A DNA stretch of 64,000 nucleotides from Ilex aquifolium (GCA_951799425.1 OX637398.1:19044270-19108269), one strand, 5' to 3'. Shown: positions 1-11,886, counted from the first letter of the stretch. Numbers and translations are program-made. The notes: generated by a model not told the origin, from the letters alone.

Positions 1-134
1 TACAGTGTTCTAGCTTTCGTGAAAGTCATGGTTAAAATCATGAAAAACCACAATATTTAACCTTTTTCCAATGTCTTATGATAGCCATCATCATTGCCTT
101 CATACTTTCAATCATGTAATAATTTGGAAGATCA

Positions 135-1499
135 CTAATCTGAAGAGCAAATCCATGATTCCATCATACCTTCACCTCTTGTCGAAACATTCTCCGACAC
201 CTTATCGCCGTGAAAATTAGATGAAGAAGCCGAGTAATTTAGCTTGCCATTTGAAACATTCCGAGAAGAGTTGAAACTTCCATTGACAAATCTCAGATGA
301 CTTTGATCAGTTTCATTTGAACCCACAGCGCCGCCCCAACTTTCCGGATTGTTGTAGTTCCTCGACGTCGTTCCGTCGGAGGAGACCAGGTTTGGGAGAT
401 CATGAGTAATGGTAGTGTTGACATGCCCATGACTTAAACCAAGTTCATCCACAAAACCCATTTTGAGATGTGAATCATTTGATTGAATTTCTTGAGCTTT
501 TGAGCCAAGAATGGCTGAATTGGCCAGTGGGTATTTTGGAGGAGTTTGAAGGAGGGACTGAAATGAGTTAAATGGGTTTTGCATGTTGAGTAGAGGGCTA
601 CTCTGAGACTGCTTAAAAGGGCCTAATTCAGAAGGTAGCTGATAGTTAATTGAAATCGAATTAGAAGCACTAATTGTTGAACCAGAAGTGATGTTGTTAG
701 TAGTAGGAGAAGAACTAAACAGAGAAGGACTAAAAGAAGATGATGAAGAAGATGAAACAAATGGTGGTGGTAGTTGAGCTTTTTGAGCAAAGGGTCTAAG
801 GAGATAGGGTGGTTGTGAACTGTCCAAGGGGTTGGATCTTATGGTGGAGTGTGTACCGAAAAGATCAAGTCTACTTCTAGGGAAGGGTGAGGATGTGAAT
901 GGTGGTGCTGGGATTCCTGTGAATTCCTGAACCATGGCTCTGAAATTGGTGGTGTCTGTGGTCAGTACAGTGGTTGGTGCACGCCTTGAAGCCCTTGATC
1001 TTTTCTTTGGATTACGAACCATTTGGGTCTGATGATCAGAGGTAGTTGATGATGAAGCTCGTGGTGTAGCAGTTTCTGACGCCGGAGGAAATGTAACCGC
1101 CGGTGATTGGCCTGTGAAATGGCCACGGTATTGGCCTTGACAGCCGAAAAAGGGTTGGAGTGAAGATGAAGACGCCATCACATGGTTGATCTCGGAGCTA
1201 TTAGGTTCAGATCTTTGGGTTTTGGGCCAGACCATGTCTAGATTGAGAAGAGAGTTCGAGTTTGGAAGGGGCTGCGGTGGTCGTGGCATGGGGTCGAAGT
1301 AATTTGGTAGTGGGTCAAACATGGAGGAAGGAAGGGTTGAGTGTGGTGGCGGTGGTGGTGGTTGTGGTGGGGGCTGTGGAATGGGAACAACATGGCCTGT
1401 TGGGTTGTACATGAAAGCTGAGATCGAATCGGCGCGTGAATCGTATTCCTCATCACCACCACTCGATGACTGTAGACTCCCACTATTTCCAGAATCCAT
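135..1499 (-). CDS. VQ-motif-containing protein (long form, single exon)
   Basis: A 454-residue open frame runs from ATG at 1499 to TAG at 135 without an intron, as is usual for VQ genes. The VQ core F-x3-V-Q-x-F-T-G is at residues 186-195 (DNA 915-944), inside a conserved block with TTDTTNFRAMVQEFTGIPAP. A basic stretch, NPKKRSRASRR at 163-173, just before it looks like a nuclear localisation signal. The N-terminal part is proline-rich (residues 41-80) and the C-terminal half is Ser/Asn-rich and low in complexity. VQ proteins are nuclear cofactors, often of WRKY factors, in defence, jasmonate and seed-growth responses. The core most resembles the JAV1-type subgroup, but this protein is much longer than the roughly 190-residue JAV1, so I give no symbol. 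Upstream DNA (to the right) is GA-rich. This is the only confident host gene in the window. Confidence 0.92.
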   Translation of the reverse strand: MDSGNSGSLQSSSGGDEEYDSRADSISAFMYNPTGHVVPIPQPPPQPPPPPPHSTLPSSMFDPLPNYFDPMPRPPQPLPNSNSLLNLDMVWPKTQRSEPNSSEINHVMASSSSLQPFFGCQGQYRGHFTGQSPAVTFPPASETATPRASSSTTSDHQTQMVRNPKKRSRASRRAPTTVLTTDTTNFRAMVQEFTGIPAPPFTSSPFPRSRLDLFGTHSTIRSNPLDSSQPPYLLRPFAQKAQLPPPFVSSSSSSSFSPSLFSSSPTTNNITSGSTISASNSISINYQLPSELGPFKQSQSSPLLNMQNPFNSFQSLLQTPPKYPLANSAILGSKAQEIQSNDSHLKMGFVDELGLSHGHVNTTITHDLPNLVSSDGTTSRNYNNPESWGGAVGSNETDQSHLRFVNGSFNSSRNVSNGKLNYSASSSNFHGDKVSENVSTRGEGMMESWICSSD

Positions 1500-1640
1500 G
1501 TCTCTCTTTTAGAGAGAGAGAGAGATGACTACAAAATGGAAGAACGTATGGAAGACAGAGATATGGAGAGAGATTTTGCACAACTTCAGACAGATTTGCT
1601 CAATCACAATCCCATTTAAGAGAAGCTACAAAAAAACGCC

Positions 1641-1644
<4 letters not shown>

Positions 1645-1675
<31 letters not shown>
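1645..1675. repeat. (GA)n microsatellite
   Basis: An uninterrupted GA dinucleotide tract of about 15 units upstream of the VQ gene. It reads as CT on the transcribed strand. Confidence 0.9.
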
Positions 1676-1678
<3 letters not shown>

Positions 1679-2001
1679 CTATGTATTTAAAGCTCTGATC
1701 TGCAAAAAAAAAGTCATTTCCATGCCTTTTTCTTTGTCTGTGAGGTAAGTGTATGTTCAAAGAAGAGAATAAACAACCCACAGATTATGAAATTGATCGT
1801 CGCAGAAGAGAGATTGCTGGAACAGATAGTTTTTGTCTTGTCGCATATGGGGTTGGGTTGAATTAGGGTTTTGTCGAGAAGGAGAGATAGAGAAACAGAA
1901 GAGGGGTGAGAAGAGAAGAGAGCTTCTCCTCTTCAACCTTTCATTTCTAAAAGAGAGGCGGCTTCAGCTCACCTTTCCATTGAAAGATCAGAGTGGGGTC
2001 T

Positions 2002-2013
2002 GAGAGAGAGAGC

Positions 2014-2056
<43 letters not shown>
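2002..2056. repeat. (GA)n microsatellite, interrupted
   Basis: A GA dinucleotide tract with two interruptions (a C and an extra A), ending at 2056. Together with the tract at 1645-1675 it brackets the putative leader of the VQ gene. Confidence 0.88.
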
Positions 2057-2058
<2 letters not shown>

Positions 2059-2110
2059 GCTGTGGATGGCAAGCGGTCAGAGTGAGATATAGGGAGTTTT
2101 GTGGTTTAGA

Positions 2111-3759
2111 TTTACAGTGTGAAAAGGAGGAAAAATATCTATGGCTTTAAGTTATTAAATACCTCGTAAAAACAAGAAAAAAATATGTATAAAATGAAGT
2201 AATTAACATAAAAAAAAAACTTGAGATAATGAGGTGGGCCAGAAAACAAAATACAGAAGATGGTTGTTGAAATGTTGAAAGGTATGAAGGAAACAGAGAG
2301 ACACCATCACAAACATTACTTTTCAAACCTCTACTAATTAATACCTAACTTGAAACATGGTGTTAAATATGAGCACATACAACAATTCAAAGTATATTTC
2401 AATTACCCCAAATTTATTTCACTTTAAAGGGATTTATCATTTTCACAGTCTTTCTCTTTCCTCTTCCATGTGCTATTCTACCTTGTCATCAAGAAAAATA
2501 AAAATGAATTCCTCACCACAGCTTTTGACCAAGTCAGATTGGCTGATAAAATTTCAGTCTTCCTCCACTGAATTGAAGGTGGAAGAATCATCATATATCT
2601 CTTGTTAGTTTCTACTTTTAACCCCTCAATTTTTTTTTTTTCACACTAGTACTACTTCCCAGCTTTTTTAATGGGTGACTTTGCTGTTTGGGAAGGAAAG
2701 AAAAGAAAAGATCAAAGTGACCCTTTTGATGGATGGGTCAGTTGTTTTTTTTTTTTTTTGAACAAGGATGGATGGATCAGTTCAACCACATCAAAGTTTG
2801 CTGCACCCATCAGAACTAAAAGGGTATACTTTTAAATTTTCTGCTTTCTAAACTATATTTATAGATAGATATATACATGCATACATACACACATATATAT
2901 ATATAGATATATAAATATATACTTGTATATATAATGGTCTTTTGATCACTCTCAACTTGGTTGTAGAATAGACTGTCTTTATCATTGTGGGTGTTATTAT
3001 AATATTCTCTTCAATTTATATCTATGGTCTGTATTTGCCCCTACAAAAACAAACATACAAAAATGTAAACCCTAAAAAAGGTTCGAATTCTCACGTCTTC
3101 TAAGTCTACACGTAACGTCATAAAAGCAGGTGGCAAGTGGCTTAACTCTTTGTTCCTAACCCTCAAACCCTCCATTTTTTTACAGTTCTTGATAGTTACA
3201 CGCAGATTATAAGAATCTCTGAGTTATCATGTGGATATATTATAGCCACATCGCATTTAATACCATGGGAATTCAGAGATTACCTAAACATGCCTTAAAT
3301 ATATGTCTTGCTTGCTCCCCTAAAACTACTCAAAAGTTCAAGGTAGGAGTACTCTACCGAGACAGATAATATATTGAAAATTACAAATATATAGAAACTG
3401 GCTAGTTATGATCTGTTTGAGTTAAAACTCAAATGTTATGATAGATTTTAGAGAATGTCGTGCTTGTAAACTCACCGGACTATGTAGTAATATCATTCTT
3501 TTTTTTTTTTTTTTATAGTAATTTTGGTACGATATTAAATAAGAACTCTCCAATACCTTACTCTTAGCCCAAAGTTTACGTGTATGAAAGCACCAAGAAG
3601 ATGTACTATCCATTGTTTGAGGTAAACCACTACGTGAGCATTCACTTCTAGTGCTTTTTATGATTCTGCCTCCATTGCCGACAAGTTTTTAATTCCCACA
3701 GTCGGTAACTCTTGGGTTTTGACCTACGTTTTACAAAATTTACAAGATAAATAAATTTA
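2111..3759. other. AT-rich intergenic spacer
   Basis: No convincing gene. It holds homopolymer T/A runs (2628-2641, 2744-2759, 3499-3514) and a TA/ATAC-rich simple-sequence patch at about 2860-2935. Short open frames here have no recognisable motif. Confidence 0.6.
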
Positions 3760-4010
3760 TTTAGAGAGAATTACACTAAGATCTTCTAAAGTTTGTCACT
3801 TAATCATTTAGACCTCTTGATATTTGAAATATTACATACAGACCCCTTGAAGTTTGTACGCACATAACACTTTGACCCTTGCCGTCAATGTCCGTTAGTA
3901 TATCCCTTAATAAATTACATTCAGACCCCTTAAAATTTGTAGGCGTGTAATACTTGACTCATCAAGTTTAAAATGTTATACTTAGACAAAAAAAATACTC
4001 CAATCAAAGA
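3760..4010. repeat. Worn dispersed repeat with an internal near-duplication
   Basis: A phrase beginning GACCCCTTGAAGTTTGTA (3841) recurs imperfectly at 3925 (GACCCCTTAAAATTTGTA), each followed by an A/T-rich tail and 'ACTTGAC'-like text. A third, weaker copy starts near 3811 (GACCTCTTGATATTTG). The style matches non-coding plant repeat DNA, but I cannot assign a family. Confidence 0.4.
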
Positions 4011-4239
4011 TAGAATATCAAATATTTTAAATTTTATAATTAAAATTCATGTTCTATTATGACATTTTGGTTTAACTAATCTGATTCTAGAATTTTGTTG
4101 AGTTGCGCTCATTTTTCAGTACACATTGAGAGGGAAACATCTAGAAAGCACACCACATCACAAATATGCAACAATTATCATGCTGGTTCAAGTGTCAATA
4201 TTAAAAAGTATTATCAATTCAACTTCATAAAATTAAGAG

Positions 4240-4820
4240 GAGTTAGGCTCCTCTCCAATTACGAATTAGTTGGAGTTGTTCAATGGCAAAGATTTTTCCA
4301 CATCGACAAATTGAATTCATTTCGGATTTTCAAACTTAAATTCTTTCTCGAACAACAAAATATTAGTTGACTTATAGTAATCTTCATTGTTGATCTCAAA
4401 AACTGCACCACAAGAATGTGAGATGATCTAGCAATCGACAGGGACTTCCTGCAAAGGAAGTCGAAGGCCAGAGGGGCTTCCGTGGTTGACTCTCCGATAA
4501 TAAAGTCAAAAAAGGTATGATTGACTGAGTTGTAATTATCTTGGGGATGATTACTTACCTGGTTCATGGTTAGAATGATTCTTTTATAAGTGGGCTAATA
4601 TTGTGCCATTGGAGCTCCACAGCTACTTTTTAAATAAGGCAACAGAGAAAGTGGAACGTCTCTGGAGGGCTTCGCAATTGGTTTGAACTACTCTTCAGAT
4701 GGTTGGTTGGGTATTGAGCTGAGATATGGGCAAACAAGCTACTAGGTGATTGTTGGAGTCCTCTTATTAAGAGGGATAGTTCACGTGTCAAGCTTGAGCA
4801 CACGTGTTGGGCTTGTAAGT
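4240..4820 (-). repeat. LTR-like fragment, minus orientation
   Basis: Read on the minus strand, a TATA box (TATAAAAG, near 4580) is followed about 100 bp downstream by a block at 4440-4505 containing paired purine-rich words (CCTGCAAAGGAAGTC, CTCTCCGATAATAAAGTCA). This resembles the R/U5 region of many plant LTRs. No LTR ends or target duplication could be defined, and no coding domain is attached. Confidence 0.3.
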
Positions 4821-5459
4821 AATTCAAACTCATCATTCACCATTCAAAAAAAAAAAATTGGAGAATTCTCTATTTATTTATTATTTTATTTTTTATCAAA
4901 AATTTATTTTCAAATTGAAAAGATATTGCTTTCTATGTTTTCAATCTCCAAAGCATGGACTGATTACTATTTGGCACGACTTTTGTTGCATATCTTAGAA
5001 GAGGGACAGGTACTTTTAAGGGAAATGACAAAGAATATTTTCTACTAAATCCCAATACTGGAGAGCACTCACCTTAAGAATATTTTGGAACAGACAGAAT
5101 CATCTGTTCTGAAAATAGTGCAGCAATGGATGCAATGAACAAGGAATGATCTACAGAAAATGAAGTAGTTCATGCATACGAAGGGTTTCCAAAACAGAGC
5201 TCATAATTACGTATGCATGATGCATTCTAGTTAGGACCGGCAATCTTTTTTATTACTCATAAATCCCACATGAAATTGACTTGAATTTAAATTTAATTTT
5301 AATGAGTTTTGACTCTATCTTTATTGACCGATGAGACCCATTTTACAATCGGTTGATACAAGCTTGAAGATGCATAGCACAACCCAACTATAAACGACGC
5401 AATCTTAACGCAATATGGGCTCAAATGTACATGATCATAAATCAATTAGGTACTATGCA

Positions 5460-6515
5460 GGCATAAATCCATGCAAAGGATCATCACTTCATACGGACAT
5501 AGATTATGGCGGAGAAGTCTTGGTGATCCTGCAAGACAAGAGAAAACCTAGGTGAACTGATGGCTGGAAACGGCCAAAGGGACTCCAATGCTTAAGTCAA
5601 TAAAAAAATTAAAGAAAAGTATAGAATAAATAAATTGGGATCGAATTTTCTTACCTGGTACTTGATACTTTTATTTATAGTGATATAGGAAGTGATGTTC
5701 TATATAGTCTCAAACTCTAGGTTGTGATAGGGTAGATCTCATCACCAATCTCTTAGATGTCGTACTAGAACGTTGAGTTCTAAATTGTAGGAAGATATAT
5801 GCTCGCTGGGAGGCTTTGTTTATCAATAGTCCCTTGATAATCGAAGTACAATTTTACTAGGACTCTATGTTCCCGGTTAATCCTTAACTAAATAGGACTT
5901 GTCCGTGACTGTCTCTTGGGCCTACCCACGCGTGACCTTCACGCTAAATTGTGGCTGCCTGTCGGCTCATGTGCCGATCGGCACAAGCAAAGGGTGAGCT
6001 GCCACTTGCTTGACCCTTGTTGTGTCTTGGTTGAACTTAGTGGATTGCTAGGAAGAAGGACCTCGCTTTGGTAGTTGCCTTGAAGTAGTAGTGTTTTGCT
6101 ACTGTCGGTTGGCATGGGTGTCTATCGGCACTAGCAAGGAGAGCAAGAGGGGAAGATAGATAGAGAGAGAGAAGAGAGAGGAGGAGGTTGGGCTACATAG
6201 ATGCTTGTCGGCACTAGCAAGGAGAGCGAGAGAGGAAGATATATCCATTATAAAATCATCGGACTTTGCAAAAGAAAAAAGAAAGTCCCATTCCAAGGGT
6301 GTGTAGCAAAGAATCCACCGAGACTAGAGCGGTTTAATTTACGATTCTATTAAAACAGGCTATTGCGCCTAAGTAAATTCCTCGTATTGACCGGCTGTCT
6401 TATGACGAGAGACCCAACAAGTAGGTGCGAAGCCAAGCGAAAGAGAGAGAGAAGAGAGAGAGTTGGCTACTACTGTCGGTTGACATGTGTGTCTGTCGGG
6501 AGTAGCAGGCCTTTA
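5460..6515 (-). repeat. Degenerate LTR-like fragment, minus orientation
   Basis: A minus-strand TATA-like ACTATAAATAAAAG lies at about 5665-5680. Downstream of it in transcription sense are the words GGGACTCCAATGCTTAAGTC (5580-5599) and CCTGCAAGACAAGAG (5528-5542), typical of plant LTR U5 text. To the right, 6121-6157 and 6206-6242 are near-identical direct copies (TCGGCACTAGCAAGGAGAG core), and 'CTACTGTCGGTTG' occurs at 6099 and 6470. The outer limits are uncertain. Confidence 0.35.
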
Positions 6516-8869
6516 GTCCCACAGGTACGTATTGAATAAATTTAAAATTTTGCGAACCCGACATGACAAAACATGTTGTAAACAATGACCTAAAATGATT
6601 TTTTGACTTCAATTACAAGGCTTCAAAACCTTAAATTGTTACTGATTTCAAACTTGAGTGACAGACTGCAATGTTTATAGGCGTAGCGGATGGGTTTAAT
6701 TCAACTAGTAGAAAGACCAATGCGGGATATCAAACACCATTAATGATTATGGAAAATGAAATTAATTCCTCAAAAATATATTCCCAAAATCAGAATTTCT
6801 TCGAAAACCACTTTAAGGGAATATTCTTCTTTCTCGTTTCTTCTGTTCTCTACTCTTTTTTGGGTGGCTTCTGCTCTAATGTTGCTTTCACCGCCCATCT
6901 AGAATCCAAACAACCCAAAAGATTGATGCTTATTGATGATGCCTATACCTGTAAACCCTCCAACATGAAATTAAAAACGATAATTGAGAATATACAAACT
7001 AATACAGTTACGTTGTATAAAGCCATTGAATTTTGGACTTTCTCTTGTACGAAATCTATAACAAAGATACTTAATTTTGTGTACTATAGACTTAATTCTT
7101 TTTTGTATAACAGTAGCTTGTGTAGCATGTCATGTCATGGCTCCCGAAGCAGCAATCACAAACATGCTTAGGTATATTGTGTCAACTAACCAAGCTACTG
7201 CTTTGAGCCAATAAACCACCTAATTGCAACCATACGCAACCATAATTATCAAATATAATTTACAGAAAATGATCGAAGCTTCTGCTCTCTCTCTCTCTCT
7301 CTCTCTCTCTCCTACCCCTAAGATTTGGTGTTAAGATAACCTTGGATTTATTGGTTCTTGGAGCATTTTCCTGATTTGAACAGTGTGGTCCAATTTAGAA
7401 TACATCATTTTGAATTTTCTTAATTAGGCCTTACCTAACCCTTCAAGCAATATTAAGTTTTACATCTACTACATAAGTGATAAGACACCACTTGGCTTTT
7501 CTGCTTATTTTTTTTCTTCCTTTTGACTTTATTTATTTATTTATTTTTGTGAGGGGAAGAGAGAAGGGGGAAAGGGAGGAGGCTTGAACCCTCGACCTCT
7601 AGAAAACAAAGTCTTCACAAGGTAAGAAATATTATTGAACCAAAGACCCATTAATTTTTGACTTTATTGAGTAATATTTACTTAAATACTTAGATTTTTT
7701 CTAGAGAGAGAGTATTTTTGAGAGGTCAACCTTGGAGTAGGTTCATGGATTTCACAGTCAAGATTGATTTATTAAAATGGCCAAGTCTGAGTCGGTCAAT
7801 AATCATCATAATACCTGAAAGAAATCTTGCGATATACCCAACATTGAATCTTTAAAAATTAAATAATGGGTTTTGTCATGAATTTTCAGAGGAAAAAGTA
7901 TTTTTTTAGTCTTTCTAGTCTTCCATTTTCTATGCAGAGAAATATATAAATTAATGAATACGACCCTAAACCTACCACTTCTATATATATATATATATAA
8001 AAGAACCTTCTGTGTTGTTCAAGAGCTGCAAACAAGGGAACAAGTCTGAATAACTGGTGGTTTCCATTTCAATGACATCCTTAACATGTCCATAGGAGCA
8101 TTGAAAAGTATTCAAGACTTGTGCAGGTTTGAATAACTGGAGGTTTCCACTATAAGATAATCCCAATTGACTAAGAATTAAGAAAGAGAACCAAAAGAAA
8201 CCAAAACATGTTTTACATGCTTTGAGCAATGATATGAAGGGAAACCTTTACTAAACAAACCAACATAGCTTTGATTTTTCCAACTATATCAATATGACGG
8301 TTGTCACACCCGTCTTTCTTTCGACTATATTATTATGCTACTAACGTGATGGGAACTATTTCTTGAATCTTCTATTGCTTTGGTGTGAACGTATAATGAA
8401 CTTTTTAAGTTGTGGCTTCCAATTTTTCATTATGATGCTTTTTTTTTTTTGGGAAAAACGGTAGAACGTGGGAAAACTACATTTCATATATGTTTTTAGC
8501 ATAAATGGTAGCTGTTAGGCTGTTAGATTTGGTCAAACAGTTACTATTCTTCAACAAAGAATAGGGAACAGTACTATACAGCTAATTGAATGTGGACATT
8601 TTTTGGGCCTGGGCCACCATACTATGTACTATCTACGAAATGAAAAGAGTTGAATTTGGCCGTTGACTTGTGGGGGTGATCTGCAGCATCGGATCCAAGG
8701 CTCTGAATGCGCACTGATTTTCATACATATCTACTTTGAAGTTTGACTATTATTAAGGTGACAATTTTTGGCACTACAAGACGGTAATAAATGTTAAATT
8801 AATATAAAATTAATGGATTAAAATTAACTATTTTCTCAATATAAACACAAAAATGATAAGATTCGCTAG
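6516..8869. other. Intergenic spacer
   Basis: No supported gene. It includes a CT microsatellite at 7285-7311, a TA run at 7982-8000 and several homopolymers. A 166-codon frame at 6671-7171 has no domain, no codon bias and no flanking gene signals. Confidence 0.55.
7285..7311. repeat. (CT)n microsatellite
   Basis: About 13 uninterrupted CT units. Confidence 0.9.
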
Positions 8870-9420
8870 CATGAGTTTATAAACGGCCATGTTCGGGTTC
8901 GAATTGTGTAACACAAAATTGACACGATTGACTTATTTAATTACTCGTGTCATCTCAAGTACGAAATTGACCCGGTATGATACAAACCCAACCTGTTAAA
9001 ATATATTTATTGGGTTTGATTTTATGTTAAATAGGTTTAAAATATAGATGAAATGGATAAAATATGCAGTTATTTATTAGACATATGTGCTTGGGTGTGA
9101 TTTTATGTTATGTTAAAATAGGTCTAAATTAATTAATAAATTGGTTAATTATTAAACAGGATAGCAAACATATCATACATTAGGCATGTTTAATGTGTTG
9201 TGTGAGTAGTGCCAACTCGAACGTGATCTGTGTAATAATCATGTTAAATAGGTCATGCCTGGTTATCTATGATCAAAGTCACGTCGTGTTCATGTTGGAC
9301 AATCTGAAATGATTAACTACACAAATTGTGTTATGGTTAAAAATTTTTTTATATGAACACGAAAATAACACTATCTGAACACAATACGATACAATACAAG
9401 ACGTTTATCAATTATTAATA
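8870..9420. repeat. Dispersed plant repeat (non-coding, family uncertain)
   Basis: This block repeats short phrases such as 'TTGGGTTTGATTTTATGTTAAATAGGT' variants (9011-9040, 9092-9125, 9240-9252) and 'ACACGA'/'CGTGTT' words. It resembles common non-autonomous repeats of plant genomes built on 'cgtgt...aacccg' text. No terminal repeats or coding sequence are visible. Confidence 0.3.
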
Positions 9421-10412
9421 TCCCTAACTACTACTAATTTGAGCAAAGATATGGTCACAAAGGTAGATTTTGCTTAGATAATTTTTAATTATTAATAAAA
9501 AAAATATTAAAATAATAAAAATGCTGAAATTAAAAATATAAATTGTTTACCTGTATTATTTTTTTTTCTTTTTGATCTTAAAAATGGTAGGGTACTTTGA
9601 TAACCCAAAAGAGAAAGACTACCGTACCAAAATCAATACCATATCAAAATTTATAATTTTATGAAGTCAAGTTATACTTTTTGAGGTAAAAGTTATAATA
9701 AAATTACAAGATTTTTGAGGTCAAACTATACTTTTTAAAGGTGAAGTTACGACCAAGGAGTATTCATGATCGATGATAATATTTCATGATCAATAATGAA
9801 GTTACCTCAAACAATTATAATTTCACTTTTAAAAGATATAACAATTATAACCCAAATTCCTAAATTTCTTGCAAAGTCCTGGGCCGAAACAGTTGGCCCA
9901 TAATATTGGCAGGCCAGGCCCAGGTAAGTATTTAAAAAACATATTGTATTTATGCAATAATATATTTTCTTTGTTTCTTAACAAATTATAAAGTTGCACA
10001 CACTCATTCAAATCATCACCTTTCTGGTGGAAAAAATTATTATTTATTTTTTTTCCAGTTGTTTCTAATTTACTTAGCCAACCCTAAATATTCATGAAAA
10101 ATTACTACTAATAATAATTAAAAAAAATTAAAAGGGAACCAAGGTATGTGATTTGAAATACTTATGAGAAACCTAATATTATGTAGTGAGAAAGAGTAAT
10201 GTCACAATAATATGAAGGATAAAATAGATTAAAATAAATTTTAATCTATAATAAAGACATATATGATAACATGTAATTTAATAGAAAAATAACCATTAAT
10301 AAAGCGCAATAGCAAAAACGAAAATCATGTAGTTGATTTTAAATAGTAGAGATAAAAATTTATTAAATTGAATTGAAAAGTATTTTTAGCAGATTGGTCT
10401 ATTAGGGGGTTG
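9421..10412. other. AT-rich spacer flanking the large Tat element
   Basis: Very AT-rich DNA with no supported gene. It ends at GGCCG (10413-10417), the left target-site duplicate of the Tat element. Confidence 0.55.
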
Positions 10413-10417
10413 GGCCG
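10413..10417. repeat. Target-site duplication GGCCG (left copy)
   Basis: GGCCG directly precedes the left LTR. The same five bases directly follow the right LTR at 31668-31672. Confidence 0.88.
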
Positions 10418-11396
10418 TGATGATGCACAAAATTGTCTTTGGCAAGATCAACAGTCAAGTATGAATAATGATGTAATTAACAAGTAATCAATGACAATCA
10501 ATGGAACTTAAAGCAATAAACACAGGAAATTATAGTGGTTCGGTCTCGGATGACCTACTCCACTTTCGGGAATGACAACAGTGGCCTGGTGTTATTTATT
10601 GATAAATAAGAGTCACCGAAGTGTTACAGAGCTTTGAGAGAGAGAGAGAGAGAGCAAGTGTGTAGTGAGGCCTGTCTCTAGGTGTTTTAGATGTATCAAT
10701 GTGTATTCAACGTGTCTTTACCCTTGAGAGGGCTTACATTATATAGCTATGGTGAGGCGGTGAGGTGGTGCCGTGAGGAAGAGGTCTTCCACTATTTTGG
10801 TAAGTACAATCATGGTAAGAGTGGACCTCTTTGGCAAGAACAATTAAGGTAGGAGTTGATCTCTGTATCCCGTCATTCTCTCCCTCCTGCTCCTATTTAG
10901 TCGGAGGAGAGTCTTGATTGGATTGGACTTTAGGCTGGACCTTGAGTTGGAGTAAGAGTACCGGAGTCCCAAGGCAAGAGGGCACCAAGGGGTAGGCACC
11001 CAATGGGCGGCGCCCCATGGTTGGCTCCCAAGGGTGGCCATCCCCTTTGGTGTCTCCCTTGGGCTTAGGTGTTGGCTTCTGGTGTCTTCCTTCTTGGACT
11101 TGAAGCATCATTGCATGAGGAGAAACAAGTGAGAGGTTGAGGAGGAGTGAGGAGCTCAACCATTAGGCAGCGCCCAATGGTGGCGCCTAGTGGGCGACGC
11201 CCATATGGCTTGGGTGCTTCTCATGTGGCGCCCCTTGGTCTCCCTTGGTCCTTTCACCTCTTCTCCGCTCCTTTTAGGTGGGTTGACCCGGCTTGATGGG
11301 CTTTGGCAACTTGGACTACTTCCAGGGCCCATTAGTATTTGGGCCTTCCTCGACTTATTCTTATTGGGCTTGGCCCAGTTGAATTTGGGCTCGTCA
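10418..11396 (-). repeat. 3' LTR of the outer Tat element
   Basis: This is a direct copy of 30689-31667 with scattered substitutions and small indels. It includes a GA microsatellite (about 10636-10654) and CG-rich words built on GGCGCC (near 11008-11020, 11167-11205, 11225). Compared with the right LTR it lacks one short GGCGCCCCATGGTT unit near 11015, and it has a 10-bp extra piece near 10490-10500. Confidence 0.9.
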
Positions 11397-11415
11397 TTTG
11401 CCCCCCATGCTCCGA
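11397..11415 (-). other. Polypurine tract of the outer Tat element
   Basis: Read on the minus strand, CATGGGGGGCAAA ends directly at the 3' LTR. This is the expected position and composition of a plus-strand primer. Confidence 0.75.
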
Positions 11416-11647
11416 GCTCTGATTTTCTCGGAAGGAAATAGGTCGAGGGCATGTGTTTCGGCTTCGTAATGACTTTTCTTTGCTCTTCACGGCACCCCTT
11501 CATCGGGTCGTTCGCTGAGTTACCGGGAAATAATAAATTTTTTTTTTGTCTACGAGTCGAGGCCACTGTTTCATCTTCCTCCTCGTAGTTTCTCATTTCT
11601 GAAGGCCTTTCATATGGGTATTCTTCAAAACCACTAAGCTTTCACTA

Positions 11648-11729
11648 GAAGTTTCACCAAGCTTCCTCAAGAAGCCTTGCCAAGCTTTCCCAAGAAGCTT
11701 TACCAAGCTTCCCCAAGAAGCTTTGTCTT
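11648..11729. repeat. 23-bp tandem array around AAGCTT
   Basis: About 3.5 copies of a 23-bp unit with consensus GAAGCTTTACCAAGCTTCCC plus CAA. Each copy holds one or two AAGCTT palindromes. It lies in the outer element between the purine tract and the antisense ORF. Confidence 0.75.
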
Positions 11730-11886
11730 CTCTATTTAAAGCCTTGAGTTTACTGTTCATCCACACTTCATAGCTCCCCACCATATTTTTCTTTAGCCTT
11801 CTCCTTATTCACCCAAAGCAAACAAATGAAGACTAGGAGCTCAAGGGATGGTGGAAGAGAGGAGCATGGAAGAGAAGGAGGCACCC

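Larger units (their letters stand above)
1500..2110 (-). promoter_or_regulatory. Leader/promoter region of the VQ gene with GA tracts
   Basis: This is the DNA immediately upstream of the VQ start codon. It is rich in GA dinucleotides, with runs at about 1507-1525, 1645-1675 and 2002-2056. Read on the minus strand it is CT-rich, as in many plant 5' untranslated leaders. A TATA-like TTTAAATAC occurs on the minus strand near 1685-1693. The transcription start cannot be fixed from sequence. Confidence 0.45.

Noticed and set aside
2357-2608. An 83-codon open frame upstream of the VQ gene
   Set aside because: Low complexity, no motif, and no neighbouring support.
6671-7171. A 166-codon open frame in the spacer
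   Set aside because: No recognisable domain, low-complexity AT-rich codons and no promoter or splice context. Judged a chance frame.
11156-11596. A 146-codon minus-strand frame across the LTR edge
   Set aside because: It lies partly in the LTR and partly over the purine tract and non-coding 3' region. No gag-pol or known domain.
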